A stretch of DNA of 47,999 nucleotides from Flavobacteriales bacterium UBA3442 (lineage in GTDB: Bacteria > Bacteroidota > Bacteroidia > Flavobacteriales > Schleiferiaceae): positions 62,178-110,176 of the forward strand of contig DFSH01000044.1 of NCBI GenBank assembly GCA_002378565.1, in the 5' to 3' direction. The notes under the pieces are model-generated. The model was not told the origin of the DNA, ran no database searches, and was given only the letters and a program-made list of their open reading frames with translations. Positions 25,297-33,845 of this stretch are shown here, piece by piece. The position numbers and the translations under genes are program-made. How positions within the stretch are numbered: position 1 is the first letter of the stretch; every line of letters begins with the position of its first letter.

Positions 25297-26436
25297 ATGA
25301 AACGCTATATACTCCTCATCACTACCCTAATTCTAGCCAGCTCATGTGCCATGACGCAAGATGAACTGAACGCTGGCTACGACGAAGGCATCTACAACTG
25401 GGACAGCTATCCTGGCGACTGGGACAATGCTGATCCACAGGTGGCTTACGATAAGGGCTATGAAGATGGCTACGGGGATGCTGAGGTCGATTTCTCTGGT
25501 CAACAAGACAGTTACACCACCACTTACCGCAAGTGGTACCGTCCTCGCTCTATTCACTATTCCACGTTTTACTACGGCTACAACAGTCCGTGGAGTCAAA
25601 ACATTTGGAGCCCATGGGGCTACAGCAGAGGGTTCAACCACCAAAACAGCTATATGTCTTGGCCTTATTACCCATACAACAACTGTCACTCGAACTATGG
25701 ATACCATTTCGGTTACGGCTACAACTATGGTAACAACTTCGGTTACAACGGATGCAACAACTACGGTTACAACGGATACAACAACTACGGCTACAACGGA
25801 TACAACAACTACGGCTACAACAACTACGGCTACAACGGATACAACAACTACGGCTACAACAACTCGGGCTGGTCTGGCTCAAATTCAACAAGCTTAGATA
25901 GCCCCGCAAGCAGGGTTCGGCGACAAAGTTTACAAGGCCCTACAACGAACCGAAGGGCTCCTGCTGTGACCCGTCCTAACGGCGGAAGGAAACAGGTTGT
26001 TTCTGAATCAAGGGCACCTGTGATCAACAGCTCTCGCAGATCCAGCGATGCGGAAATTCTAGCCAGAAGGCCTCGAAGCCAACAAAGTAGCCAAGAAGCT
26101 CAATCTACCAGGCCTCAATCTAATCGGAGTCAGGCAACAAGTAGCTATCAACGTCAATCATCAAAACCTACACGGGCAGCTTCTCCAAAGCAGTCAAGTG
26201 CGAAAACCAGATCTACTCAAACGCGTTCCAGTAAACCGAGCTCACAGTCTACTAAGCGATCATCGAACAATCGCAGTTCACAATCTACCAGTCGTCCATC
26301 GAGTAGCTACAGCCGGTCTTCATCCAGCAGCAACAGCCGGTCATCATCGAGCAGCAACAGCAGGTCTTCATCCAGCAGCAACAGCAGGTCTTCATCCAGC
26401 AGCAATAGCAGGTCTTCATCCAACAGCAGACGATGA
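25297..26436 (+). CDS. Lipoprotein with Gly/Tyr/Asn and Ser/Arg repeat regions
   Basis: A 379-residue lipoprotein: MKRYILLITTLILASSC is a type II signal peptide with lipobox ASSC at the end. The N-terminal mature part is acidic and Tyr-rich (YDEGIYNWDSYPGDWDNADP, YDKGYEDGYGDAEVDF). Residues about 125-195 are Trp/Tyr/Asn-rich and carry the repeat GYNGYNNY. The rest is a disordered basic tail rich in Ser, Arg, Gln and Thr that ends in four copies of RSSSSSNS. I know similar proteins beside proS and a FadL-type porin in Flavobacteriia, sometimes labelled vitellogenin-like, with no known role. The stop overlaps the porin start as ATGA. It should be exposed in the periplasm or on the surface. Confidence 0.8.
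   Translation: MKRYILLITTLILASSCAMTQDELNAGYDEGIYNWDSYPGDWDNADPQVAYDKGYEDGYGDAEVDFSGQQDSYTTTYRKWYRPRSIHYSTFYYGYNSPWSQNIWSPWGYSRGFNHQNSYMSWPYYPYNNCHSNYGYHFGYGYNYGNNFGYNGCNNYGYNGYNNYGYNGYNNYGYNNYGYNGYNNYGYNNSGWSGSNSTSLDSPASRVRRQSLQGPTTNRRAPAVTRPNGGRKQVVSESRAPVINSSRRSSDAEILARRPRSQQSSQEAQSTRPQSNRSQATSSYQRQSSKPTRAASPKQSSAKTRSTQTRSSKPSSQSTKRSSNNRSSQSTSRPSSSYSRSSSSSNSRSSSSSNSRSSSSSNSRSSSSSNSRSSSNSRR
25741..25866 (+). repeat. Tandem repeat, 24-bp unit coding GYNGYNNY with 15-bp short units
   Basis: Three 24-bp units (25741, 25765, 25789) are followed by a 15-bp unit lacking GGATACAAC, another 24-bp unit (25828) and a last 15-bp unit. Copies differ at one or two bases, so the array is recent and in frame. 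Confidence 0.9.
26314..26433 (+). repeat. Tandem repeat, 24-bp unit coding RSSSSSNS
   Basis: Four consecutive 24-bp units (26314-26409) plus a shortened fifth copy form the C-terminal tail of the lipoprotein. Units differ mainly at synonymous positions (CGG/AGG, TCT/TCA). Confidence 0.9.
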
Positions 26437-27803
26437 AAAAGATCTTGTTTATTGGAGCTCTAGCTTTTAGTGTCGCAGCTCAGGCCCAGTCTTCTGTGGT
26501 GTTCAACATGCTTTCAAGCGATGGCGGAATGGGCAGTGCGCGTTACATGGCCCTTGGTGGAGCCATGGGAGCCCTCGGTAACGATGCCAGCGCAGCATCT
26601 GACAACCCCGCAGGTATTGGTACTTACCGTTCAAGTGAGCTGCAAATTGATTGGCAAGGTGGATTGATGACGCGTCAGGATCCAACTGGGATTCAAATTC
26701 CCAATATTTCCTACGTGCATGTAATGCCTGTAGCTAAGGGGTACCAACTCAATGGTTTCTTTGCTTTTCAAAATGACTCATGGTCCGGCAATCAATGGCA
26801 ATCCATTGAAAGCAATCCAAATGAACGCATGGTGGACCAGTGGCTCGACGCCTCTCAAGGCATCAATGGACCAGATGAATTGCTTGCAGCTGGACTGCTT
26901 GGCGCCTATACAGCTTACCAGGGCTACGTACTGGAGTACGATGAGGACAATAATGAGTTCTTTGATTTATCTCAAGGTCTCCCTTCTCAACACGTGACAC
27001 TCATTAAGCAGGGTTTTCAAAGCAACCATCTGATTGCAGGGGCGAGCCTGAGAACGCCACAACTATCTCTAGGGCTTAGTCGGAGTTATTCGCATGCATC
27101 TGCCTTTGAAGCCCTTGTCGTCGACGAAGATGGCTTCAGTGGCTACACTTCTGGATACACCTACAGCCAGAGTGATTCCATGAGCATAACTGGCGCTTCA
27201 AGCAGCTTAGGTGTGATTCTTCGACTGCCGCTAGACTTGCAAGCAGGGATGCGAATTTCCATGCCCAACGTTGCTTCACTTGACTGGTATAGCAGGTACC
27301 GCATGACGGCTAGAACAACAAACAATGACTCCCCATTTGAACTGACTGACAAACAAACTTGGGAGACCCTTCCTGGTGTTTCTGCGGCATTTTCTCTGGC
27401 AAAAAAGTTCCAATCAAAGGGGTTCATTGCAGTGGAGTACCATCGAAAATCTTTGCCTGAGCAAACCATCATTTCACCTATTTCAGCTATTGGCATCGGG
27501 CAAGATTTGCTGGATGACTTGGTCGTCGTGGAAGGGGTTCGTGTTGGCATGGAATGGCGAAAAGGGCCCCTAGCCTACCGCTTTGGCTATCAACAAAGCA
27601 ATGCCGGCACACAGTTCAAAGACCACTCAGGGTTTCAAAGAGGAAGTGTTGGGTTGGGGTACCGAAGCGATCAAGCTAGCATTCATCTAGCCTTGGTGAG
27701 CAACTACCGGCAGGCACGCATCTACAACCCAATAAACAGTGACCTTTGGACAGTGAATGCCTTGCAGCACCAACTGGTGATTGGGGTAAATTTTAGGGTT
27801 TAA
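26433..27803 (+). CDS. OmpP1/FadL-family outer-membrane protein
   Basis: A 456-residue beta-barrel protein with signal peptide MKKILFIGALAFSVAAQAQ. It has the FadL-family N-terminal hatch signature GGMGSARYMALGGAMGALGN with DASAASDNPAGIGTYRSSE. Many amphipathic beta strands follow, and the C-terminus HQLVIGVNFRV ends as an outer-membrane barrel should. FadL-type barrels take up hydrophobic compounds such as long-chain fatty acids; Bacteroidota members are often annotated hemin receptor without proof. It is translationally coupled (ATGA) to the repeat lipoprotein, so the two may form one surface complex. Confidence 0.85.
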   Translation: MKKILFIGALAFSVAAQAQSSVVFNMLSSDGGMGSARYMALGGAMGALGNDASAASDNPAGIGTYRSSELQIDWQGGLMTRQDPTGIQIPNISYVHVMPVAKGYQLNGFFAFQNDSWSGNQWQSIESNPNERMVDQWLDASQGINGPDELLAAGLLGAYTAYQGYVLEYDEDNNEFFDLSQGLPSQHVTLIKQGFQSNHLIAGASLRTPQLSLGLSRSYSHASAFEALVVDEDGFSGYTSGYTYSQSDSMSITGASSSLGVILRLPLDLQAGMRISMPNVASLDWYSRYRMTARTTNNDSPFELTDKQTWETLPGVSAAFSLAKKFQSKGFIAVEYHRKSLPEQTIISPISAIGIGQDLLDDLVVVEGVRVGMEWRKGPLAYRFGYQQSNAGTQFKDHSGFQRGSVGLGYRSDQASIHLALVSNYRQARIYNPINSDLWTVNALQHQLVIGVNFRV

Positions 27804-27844
27804 CTTTCAAAGTCCTTCTCTGAGGAATTCATGCCATTATCCCA

Positions 27845-28744
27845 ATGACAAAACAATTTTTATTGACAGGCGGTAGCGGAATGATCGGTTCAGAAATAAT
27901 GAGGCACTTATCATTACGTGGATACAAGGTCAACAACTTGAGCACTAAACCGTCTTCTAACCCTCAAACATTTCTTTGGAATCCAAAGAAAAATGAGCTA
28001 GATATGAATGCTTTAAAAGATGTTGACACAATCATACATTTAGCCGGAGCTACGATTGCTAAACGATGGACTAAGCGTTATAAAAAAGAGATCCTAGAAA
28101 GCCGAATACAGAGCACCAGAGTGTTGCGTGAGGCCATCTCCTCCCTCCCTGTAGATCAACGACCAAAAAGTCTTATATGCGCTTCTGCAGTGGGTCTATA
28201 CCCTAATGATCAAAACAAAGTTTACAGCGAAGATGACCCTGGCGGTGATGGGTTCTTAGCGACAGTCATAAACCAATGGGAGCAAGAAATATTTAAATCA
28301 GAAAATCTAGGCATGAGAGTTTGCTGCCTACGAATTGGAATCGTACTTGGCAAAGGCGGAGGCGTTTTAGACACATTGCTTCCATTTTTTAAATTAGGAC
28401 TTGGGAGCCCTCTAGGTAACGGAAAACAATGGATGCCATGGATTCATATTTCCGATTTAGCACGTCAATTCCTATGCTTAGCAGAGAACAGCAAATACCA
28501 AGGTATTTTTCTAGGGGTTGGAAGTGAGAGTGTTACAAACAGAGAATTTAGCCAAGTCTTAGCAAGCAAAATAAATCGCCCCTACTTCCTTCCCTCAATT
28601 CCCGCCTTTGTACTGTATTCTGTATTGGGACCTATGGCTGAACTAGCCTTGATGAGCACGCGCTGTTCGTCTCTTTTTTGGAAAAACGAAGGGTTTGAAT
28701 ACCAATACCAAGCGCTGAATCATGCCTTGGATGATTTGATATAA
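27845..28744 (+). CDS. TIGR01777-family epimerase (extended SDR)
   Basis: A 299-residue NAD(P)-binding protein of the extended short-chain dehydrogenase type. Rossmann motif FLLTGGSGMIGSEIMRHL (5-22), then IIHLAGATIAKRWTKRYKKE, the family hallmark SRIQSTRVLREAI, LICASAVGLYPN (in place of the usual YG active-site context), RIGIVLGKGGGVLDTLLPFF, PLGNGKQWMPWIHISDLARQ. These match the TIGR01777/YfcH family, whose substrate is unknown. Base composition is clearly AT-richer than the genes to the left, as is the next gene. It follows the porin after 41 bp with no terminator between. Confidence 0.9.
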   Translation: MTKQFLLTGGSGMIGSEIMRHLSLRGYKVNNLSTKPSSNPQTFLWNPKKNELDMNALKDVDTIIHLAGATIAKRWTKRYKKEILESRIQSTRVLREAISSLPVDQRPKSLICASAVGLYPNDQNKVYSEDDPGGDGFLATVINQWEQEIFKSENLGMRVCCLRIGIVLGKGGGVLDTLLPFFKLGLGSPLGNGKQWMPWIHISDLARQFLCLAENSKYQGIFLGVGSESVTNREFSQVLASKINRPYFLPSIPAFVLYSVLGPMAELALMSTRCSSLFWKNEGFEYQYQALNHALDDLI

Positions 28745-29003
28745 ATCTTATCGGTCTAGACTCTTTGAAGATCAATCTCAGAATTTAACCATATTTCTTA
28801 ACGGCACATTGTAGCCATTGGATGTGCCAATCGTGTTTGGCAAATATCTGATTTTGAATTTTTTTGGGGATTATTACTCTGCGCTAAGGCGTCTGGATGG
28901 TAAACAAATAATAATTCTCTGAACTGCGAGAAAAAAAGTGAATATTTGAATCCTCTTTAAGACGAAGACCAAAACAGGTAAAAAAATCTAAAAAATACCT
29001 CTG
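28745..29003 (+). other. AT-rich intergenic region before the symporter
   Basis: These 259 bp hold no open frame worth calling. A small inverted repeat, TGCCAA (28825-28830) and TTGGCA (28837-28842), could form a hairpin but lacks a T-run directly after it. AATATTTG near 28942-28949 is a seven-of-eight match to TAnnTTTG and could be the -7 element of the symporter gene, with a leader of about 50 nt. Confidence 0.4.
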
Positions 29004-30443
29004 ATGAAGAAGCCTCCTTTAGCCATTCAAATCATAATCGGATTAATATTGGGCATTTTATGGGCCCTCATTAGTTCATCAATGGGATGGAGCAGCTTTA
29101 CCATAGACTGGATTGCTCCTATTGGAGAGATATTTATCCGCCTATTGAAACTCATTGCTATTCCCCTTGTCTTATTCAGTATCATTTCTGGAATCAGTGG
29201 ATTGAATGACACTGCAACCCTAGGTAGAATGGGGATTAAAACGCTTGGGCTTTACATTGCATCGACGGCTATTGCTTGTTGTGTTGGGTTGTTTTTTGCC
29301 AATACATTTAAGCCAGGGCATCAAGCTGCTCCTGAGCAGCTCAATGTAAACAGGCTGTCCTATGAAATTTGGGTCAATGAAACAGATGGCGTTGAATTCT
29401 TTGACGACATCCGACTTACTGATGACTCTCAATTCAGCTCATACCTCAGCGATGCCAGGCAAAACTTAGATGAGCAGCGCAGCAATGAAGAGCTAAATAA
29501 GAAAATTGCTGCTGCAGCATCCTCATCCAAAAAAACGGGGCCACTTCAGTTTTTTGTTGACATGGTTCCGTCAAACATATTTGTATCATTCAATGGCAGC
29601 TTGATGCTACAAATTATCTTTTTCTCTCTTTTTTTCGGGGTAACCTTAGTTGCGTTACCAAAAGAAAGAACCACTTACATGGTCGGGTTCATTGATGGCG
29701 GTACTCACGTTTTTATAAAAATGGTTGATATAATCATGAAAGGAGCACCCGTCTTTGTATTTGCCCTTCTCGCTGGGAAATTGGCTGAAATGGCTGGTGA
29801 TGAACCCAGCAGGCTTATTGAGATATTCAAAGCCTTAGGCGCTTACACGATGGTCACCATTTTTGCATTGCTTCTAATGATTTTTGTTTTTTATCCTGCA
29901 ATTGTAGCTGCACTCATTCACAGAAAAACAAAAATCGGTTTCATCAAAGCTTGGAAATACTTTTCTAAAGGAATAAGACCAGCTCAAATACTAGCATTTT
30001 CAACCTCATCAACGGCTGCCACTTTGCCCGTAACCATGGATTGTGTTAGAGATAATTTGGGTGTTGACGAAGAAGTTGGGTCATTTGTACTACCCGTAGG
30101 TGCAACGGTAAACATGGATGGCACTGCTCTGTACCAGAGTATTGCTGTAATTTTCATGGCGCAATTTCATTTGATTGACCTGACAATCATTCAGCAAGTG
30201 ACAATCATATTCACTGCAACTCTTGCCAGCATTGGTGCAGCCTCTGTCCCAAGTGCAGGATTAATTATGTTGATTGTTGTTTTAGAAAGTGTAGGTCTTA
30301 ACCCTGCTTGGATCGCTATAATTTTCCCTGTAGATCGAATCATCGACATGGTGCGCACCATGCTCAACCTAACTGGCGACGCATCAGTCAGTGTCATTAT
30401 TGGGCTATCAGAAGATAAAATGGAAATCGTTGATTCGGAATGA
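29004..30443 (+). CDS. Dicarboxylate/amino acid:cation symporter (DAACS family)
   Basis: A 479-residue inner-membrane transporter of the GltP/DctA type that couples uptake of dicarboxylic amino acids or C4 acids to Na+ or H+. Conserved parts are IFIRLLKLIAIPLVLFSIIS, the Ser-rich hairpin FSTSSTAATLPVTMDCV, VGSFVLPVGATVNMDGTALYQ with the cation-site NMDGT, and ASIGAASVPSAGLIMLIVVL. A longer extramembrane loop (about 115-185) is usual in Bacteroidota members. Substrate is uncertain. The gene lies in an AT-rich patch with codon use unlike the operons around it, and could have been acquired. It has its own upstream region and no obvious terminator. Confidence 0.9.
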   Translation: MKKPPLAIQIIIGLILGILWALISSSMGWSSFTIDWIAPIGEIFIRLLKLIAIPLVLFSIISGISGLNDTATLGRMGIKTLGLYIASTAIACCVGLFFANTFKPGHQAAPEQLNVNRLSYEIWVNETDGVEFFDDIRLTDDSQFSSYLSDARQNLDEQRSNEELNKKIAAAASSSKKTGPLQFFVDMVPSNIFVSFNGSLMLQIIFFSLFFGVTLVALPKERTTYMVGFIDGGTHVFIKMVDIIMKGAPVFVFALLAGKLAEMAGDEPSRLIEIFKALGAYTMVTIFALLLMIFVFYPAIVAALIHRKTKIGFIKAWKYFSKGIRPAQILAFSTSSTAATLPVTMDCVRDNLGVDEEVGSFVLPVGATVNMDGTALYQSIAVIFMAQFHLIDLTIIQQVTIIFTATLASIGAASVPSAGLIMLIVVLESVGLNPAWIAIIFPVDRIIDMVRTMLNLTGDASVSVIIGLSEDKMEIVDSE

Positions 30444-30592
30444 TGATGGGGCTGATTCTGGATGAATAAGTGAGGCAATCACGTATGACTGGCTCTGGGT
30501 TTACGCCCATGCTGCACCGTTTTAATGCCCCAGTTGGGAAGCTATAGTGAAGTTGAAAGCCAAGTAACATTCTGTCACTAACTTAGGTGGCT

Positions 30593-33500
30593 ATGAAAAA
30601 CCTGTTATCCTCTCTACTGATCCTGCTTATCGTTCCAGGCATCAATGCACAAGATTATTCTGCACTCAGTTTTCGCTCCTTGGGGCCAGCAACTACCTCT
30701 GGTCGGGTGGCTGACATGGCCGTGGACCCCAACAACCATGATGTTTGGTTTGTGGCAACCGCCTCTGGCGGCGTGTGGAAGACTGTCAACCATGGCTTGA
30801 CCTTTTCCCCACTATTTGATAATGAAGGATCCTACAGCATTGGCTGCGTCACCATTGACCCGTCCAACAGCAACACCATCTGGGTCGGCACTGGTGAAAA
30901 CAATAACCAACGGTCCGTGGCCTATGGTGATGGCATCTACAAATCCGTTGATGGCGGTGCTTCATTCAAAAACATGGGCCTGGGCTCTTCTGAGCACATT
31001 GGCATGATTGCCGTACACCCTGACAACTCAGACATTGTGTGGGTAGCAGCCTATGGCCCTCTGTGGTCATCCGGCGGCGACCGCGGCATCTACAAAACCA
31101 CCGATGGGGGCGAATCCTGGAAACGGGTCTTGCATGTGTCAGAGCACACAGGGTTCAATGAAGTTCACCTGGACCCACGCAACCCAAACATCCTGTATGC
31201 AACAGCCCACCAGCGCAGGCGGCATGTCTTCACCTACCTATCAGGCGGACCTGAATCTGGCCTTTACCTGTCAAAAGACGGTGGTGAGAATTGGGAAGAA
31301 CTGAATGGAGGCCTCCCGTCGGATGACAAAGGTCGATTGGCATTGGCCATTGCGCCCAGCAACCCTGACGTGCTCTACTTGATGATCGAAGGCCGTGGAA
31401 CCTACCGGAGCAACAACAGGGGATTAACCTTTAGCAAGCGCAATGATCACAACACCAGCGGCAATTACTATGTGGAGCTCGTTGTGTCTCCCCATGATGC
31501 GGATGTCGTATACAGCATGGACACCTACATGCATTGGAGCAACGATGGTGGATCAACATTCAAACGATTGGGAGAAAAAGGCAAGCATGTCGACAACCAT
31601 GTATGCTGGATTGACCCCTTGCAGCCTTTGCATTTGATTGTTGGCAGTGATGGTGGTTTGTATGAAACATGGGACCATGGTGTCAACTGGCATTACAAGC
31701 CCAATTTACCCATCACACAATTTTACCGCGTCACCGTCGACAACGACTTGCCGTTTTACAATATTTACGGTGGGACGCAAGACAACTTCTCCTTGGGCGG
31801 ACCTAGCAGGACAATCAATGACCGAGGCATCATCAATTCCGATTGGTTTGTGACACAGACCGGTGATGGGTTTGAGTCGCAAATAGACCCAGAAGACCCC
31901 AACACCATCTACGCACAAGCACAGTATGGTTGGCTTCAACGCTACGATCGACTCAGCGGCGAAGGTGTGGCCATCAAACCAGTAGAAGGTGTGGATGAAA
32001 AACCCTACCGCTTCAATTGGGATGCACCCTTACTCATCAGCCCACATGATCACAAGACCCTATACTTTGCTGCCAATGTCGTCTTCAAGAGCACTGACAG
32101 GGGGAACAACTGGGCCGTGATATCTGACGATCTAAGTCAGCAGATTGACCGAAACACCCTGCCAGTTATGGGCAAGCTATGGAGCGTCGACGCAGTAGCC
32201 AAGCATCGCAGCACATCCATCTATGGCAACATCGTTGCTTTGAATGAATCATCAGTGAGCGCAGGCTTACTTTATGCCGGTACAGATGATGGTTTGATTC
32301 ATGTCAGTCATAACGATGGCGTGAACTGGAAAACCATGAAGTCCTTCCCTGGCATCCCTGCCAACACCTATGTCAATGACATCAAAACATCATTGCACGA
32401 TGCCAATCGGGTCTATGCGGTATTCAACAACCACAAGCAGGGCGACTTCGCTCCCTACATCTTGGTCAGCAACAACCAAGGTAAATCCTGGAAACCTATC
32501 GTTGAAGGCTTACCTGAGAGAGGGTCTGTTTACAGCCTTGCAGAGGACCATGTAGATCCAAATTTACTTTTTGCGGGCACGGAGTTTGGCTTGCACGTCA
32601 GCACTGATGGTGGCAAAAACTGGAAAGCCTTGGATAAGGGTCTTCCCACTGTTGCCGTCCGTGACATCGACATCCAACGGCGTGAAAATGACTTGATTCT
32701 GGCAACATTTGGCAGAGGTTTTTATGTCTTGGATGACTACTCAGCCCTAAGGGAAGTCTCCCAAGGTGTCATGGAGAAATCAGCGCATGTCTTTGACATC
32801 AAAGACGGTCTCCTCTACCATGAAGCTCACCCTATTGGCTATGGACCTCCCGGATTCATGGGTGCCAGCTACTACATGGCGGACAACCCACCTGTTGGCG
32901 TGACCTTCACTTACCACATCAAAGAAGCCCCAGAGTCATTGAAAGCTCTCAGGCAATCTGCTGAAAAAGACCAAGGGGACAACATCACCTTCCCAAGCTA
33001 TGATGATTTGCTGTCAGAAGACCGCGACAAGGATCATTACCTTTTGTTGGCGATCAGCGACAACAATGGAAAGCCTCTTCGCCGACTTAAAACCAGCTAC
33101 AGCAAAGGCATGCATCGCATCACATGGGATGGCAAGGTCAGTCGACAAGGCAACCCCAAACACGGAGCCTACTTTGTCAATGAGGGAGGCTACCGCGTTC
33201 AGCTTGTGGCCTATGCTTCCGGGCAATTTGACACATTGACAGAACCTGTATCATTTGCTGTGCGTCATTTAAACAACCTCAATGGCAGTGGAGACCCAGA
33301 CATCATCAAAGCATTTCAGGATCGAGCCAATGCTACCAACCGCCGCTTCAATCGATTGACCAAAACCTTTGCTTCACAAAAGGATCGTGTCAAGCAGTTG
33401 CAAGCCGCCTTGACCCATGGCCCTTCTGCCAGCCTAAGTGATGCACTCAAGCTAGAAGGGCTAGAGACTGACTTACTCAACATGGCCATTGAATTGTATG

Positions 33501-33769
33501 GGAACGAAACACTTACTAAGCGTGAAACTGAAGCAGCAACAAGCTTAAGTGATCGCCTTTCCATGGCGACATGGGGCAGTTACGGCATGCGAAGCAATCC
33601 GACAGGAACCATGGTCAAACAATTGGACATTGTCACAGCTCGGTTGCCATCCATTGAGAAAGAACTCCTTGAGATTGTCCAAGGCATTGACGCATTGATG
33701 CGCGCCAATGTGGATGCCGGCGGTCCCTACCTGGAGTCTGGCCTGAACCAGTCCTTGAATTTGCAATAA
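30593..33769 (+). CDS. Large exported Asp-box (BNR/sortilin-like) repeat protein
   Basis: A 1058-residue protein with signal peptide MKNLLSSLLILLIVPGINAQ. Residues about 25-730 form beta-propeller repeats with Asp-box motifs: SVDGGASF, TTDGGESW, SKDGGENW, SNDGGSTF, STDRGNNW, SNNQGKSW and STDGGKNW. Related Bacteroidota proteins are annotated as VPS10/sortilin or glycosyl hydrolase, but no sialidase catalytic set is seen. Residues 730-1058 include a short beta domain (HRITWDGKVSRQGNPKHGAY) and a helical tail. No type IX secretion C-terminal domain is visible, so a periplasmic or type-II-exported protein is likely. ATG 30593 is preferred over GTG 30587. A bidirectional terminator follows. Confidence 0.85.
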   Translation: MKNLLSSLLILLIVPGINAQDYSALSFRSLGPATTSGRVADMAVDPNNHDVWFVATASGGVWKTVNHGLTFSPLFDNEGSYSIGCVTIDPSNSNTIWVGTGENNNQRSVAYGDGIYKSVDGGASFKNMGLGSSEHIGMIAVHPDNSDIVWVAAYGPLWSSGGDRGIYKTTDGGESWKRVLHVSEHTGFNEVHLDPRNPNILYATAHQRRRHVFTYLSGGPESGLYLSKDGGENWEELNGGLPSDDKGRLALAIAPSNPDVLYLMIEGRGTYRSNNRGLTFSKRNDHNTSGNYYVELVVSPHDADVVYSMDTYMHWSNDGGSTFKRLGEKGKHVDNHVCWIDPLQPLHLIVGSDGGLYETWDHGVNWHYKPNLPITQFYRVTVDNDLPFYNIYGGTQDNFSLGGPSRTINDRGIINSDWFVTQTGDGFESQIDPEDPNTIYAQAQYGWLQRYDRLSGEGVAIKPVEGVDEKPYRFNWDAPLLISPHDHKTLYFAANVVFKSTDRGNNWAVISDDLSQQIDRNTLPVMGKLWSVDAVAKHRSTSIYGNIVALNESSVSAGLLYAGTDDGLIHVSHNDGVNWKTMKSFPGIPANTYVNDIKTSLHDANRVYAVFNNHKQGDFAPYILVSNNQGKSWKPIVEGLPERGSVYSLAEDHVDPNLLFAGTEFGLHVSTDGGKNWKALDKGLPTVAVRDIDIQRRENDLILATFGRGFYVLDDYSALREVSQGVMEKSAHVFDIKDGLLYHEAHPIGYGPPGFMGASYYMADNPPVGVTFTYHIKEAPESLKALRQSAEKDQGDNITFPSYDDLLSEDRDKDHYLLLAISDNNGKPLRRLKTSYSKGMHRITWDGKVSRQGNPKHGAYFVNEGGYRVQLVAYASGQFDTLTEPVSFAVRHLNNLNGSGDPDIIKAFQDRANATNRRFNRLTKTFASQKDRVKQLQAALTHGPSASLSDALKLEGLETDLLNMAIELYGNETLTKRETEAATSLSDRLSMATWGSYGMRSNPTGTMVKQLDIVTARLPSIEKELLEIVQGIDALMRANVDAGGPYLESGLNQSLNLQ

Positions 33770-33801
33770 CAACAAAGGCGCCCAAGGGCGCCTTTGTTGT
33801 T
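33768..33801. terminator. Bidirectional hairpin terminator
   Basis: A near-perfect palindrome: bases 33768-33782 pair with 33787-33801 (AACAACAAAGGCGCC against its complement) around a tight loop. T-rich arms occur on both strands, and the convergent genes end at 33769 and 33846, so it can serve both. Confidence 0.8.
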
Positions 33802-33845
33802 TCCTCTGTACTTGCTTAGCTAAAGTTTGCTATGCATAGGGTTGC

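Noticed and set aside
25634..25909. Minus-strand open frame rich in CCSRSCC-type cysteine repeats
   Set aside because: It is the mirror of the Gly/Tyr/Asn repeat in the lipoprotein gene; the repeat makes all frames open. The plus frame has the signal peptide and the coupling to the porin.
28825..28842. Small inverted repeat TGCCAA/TTGGCA as a terminator
   Set aside because: The stem is only six pairs and no T-run follows immediately, so it is not called as a terminator.
30444..30592. Possible regulatory RNA between the symporter and the Asp-box protein
   Set aside because: I find only a four-pair stem (TGGG/CCCA) and weak -7-like octamers; nothing supports a structured RNA.
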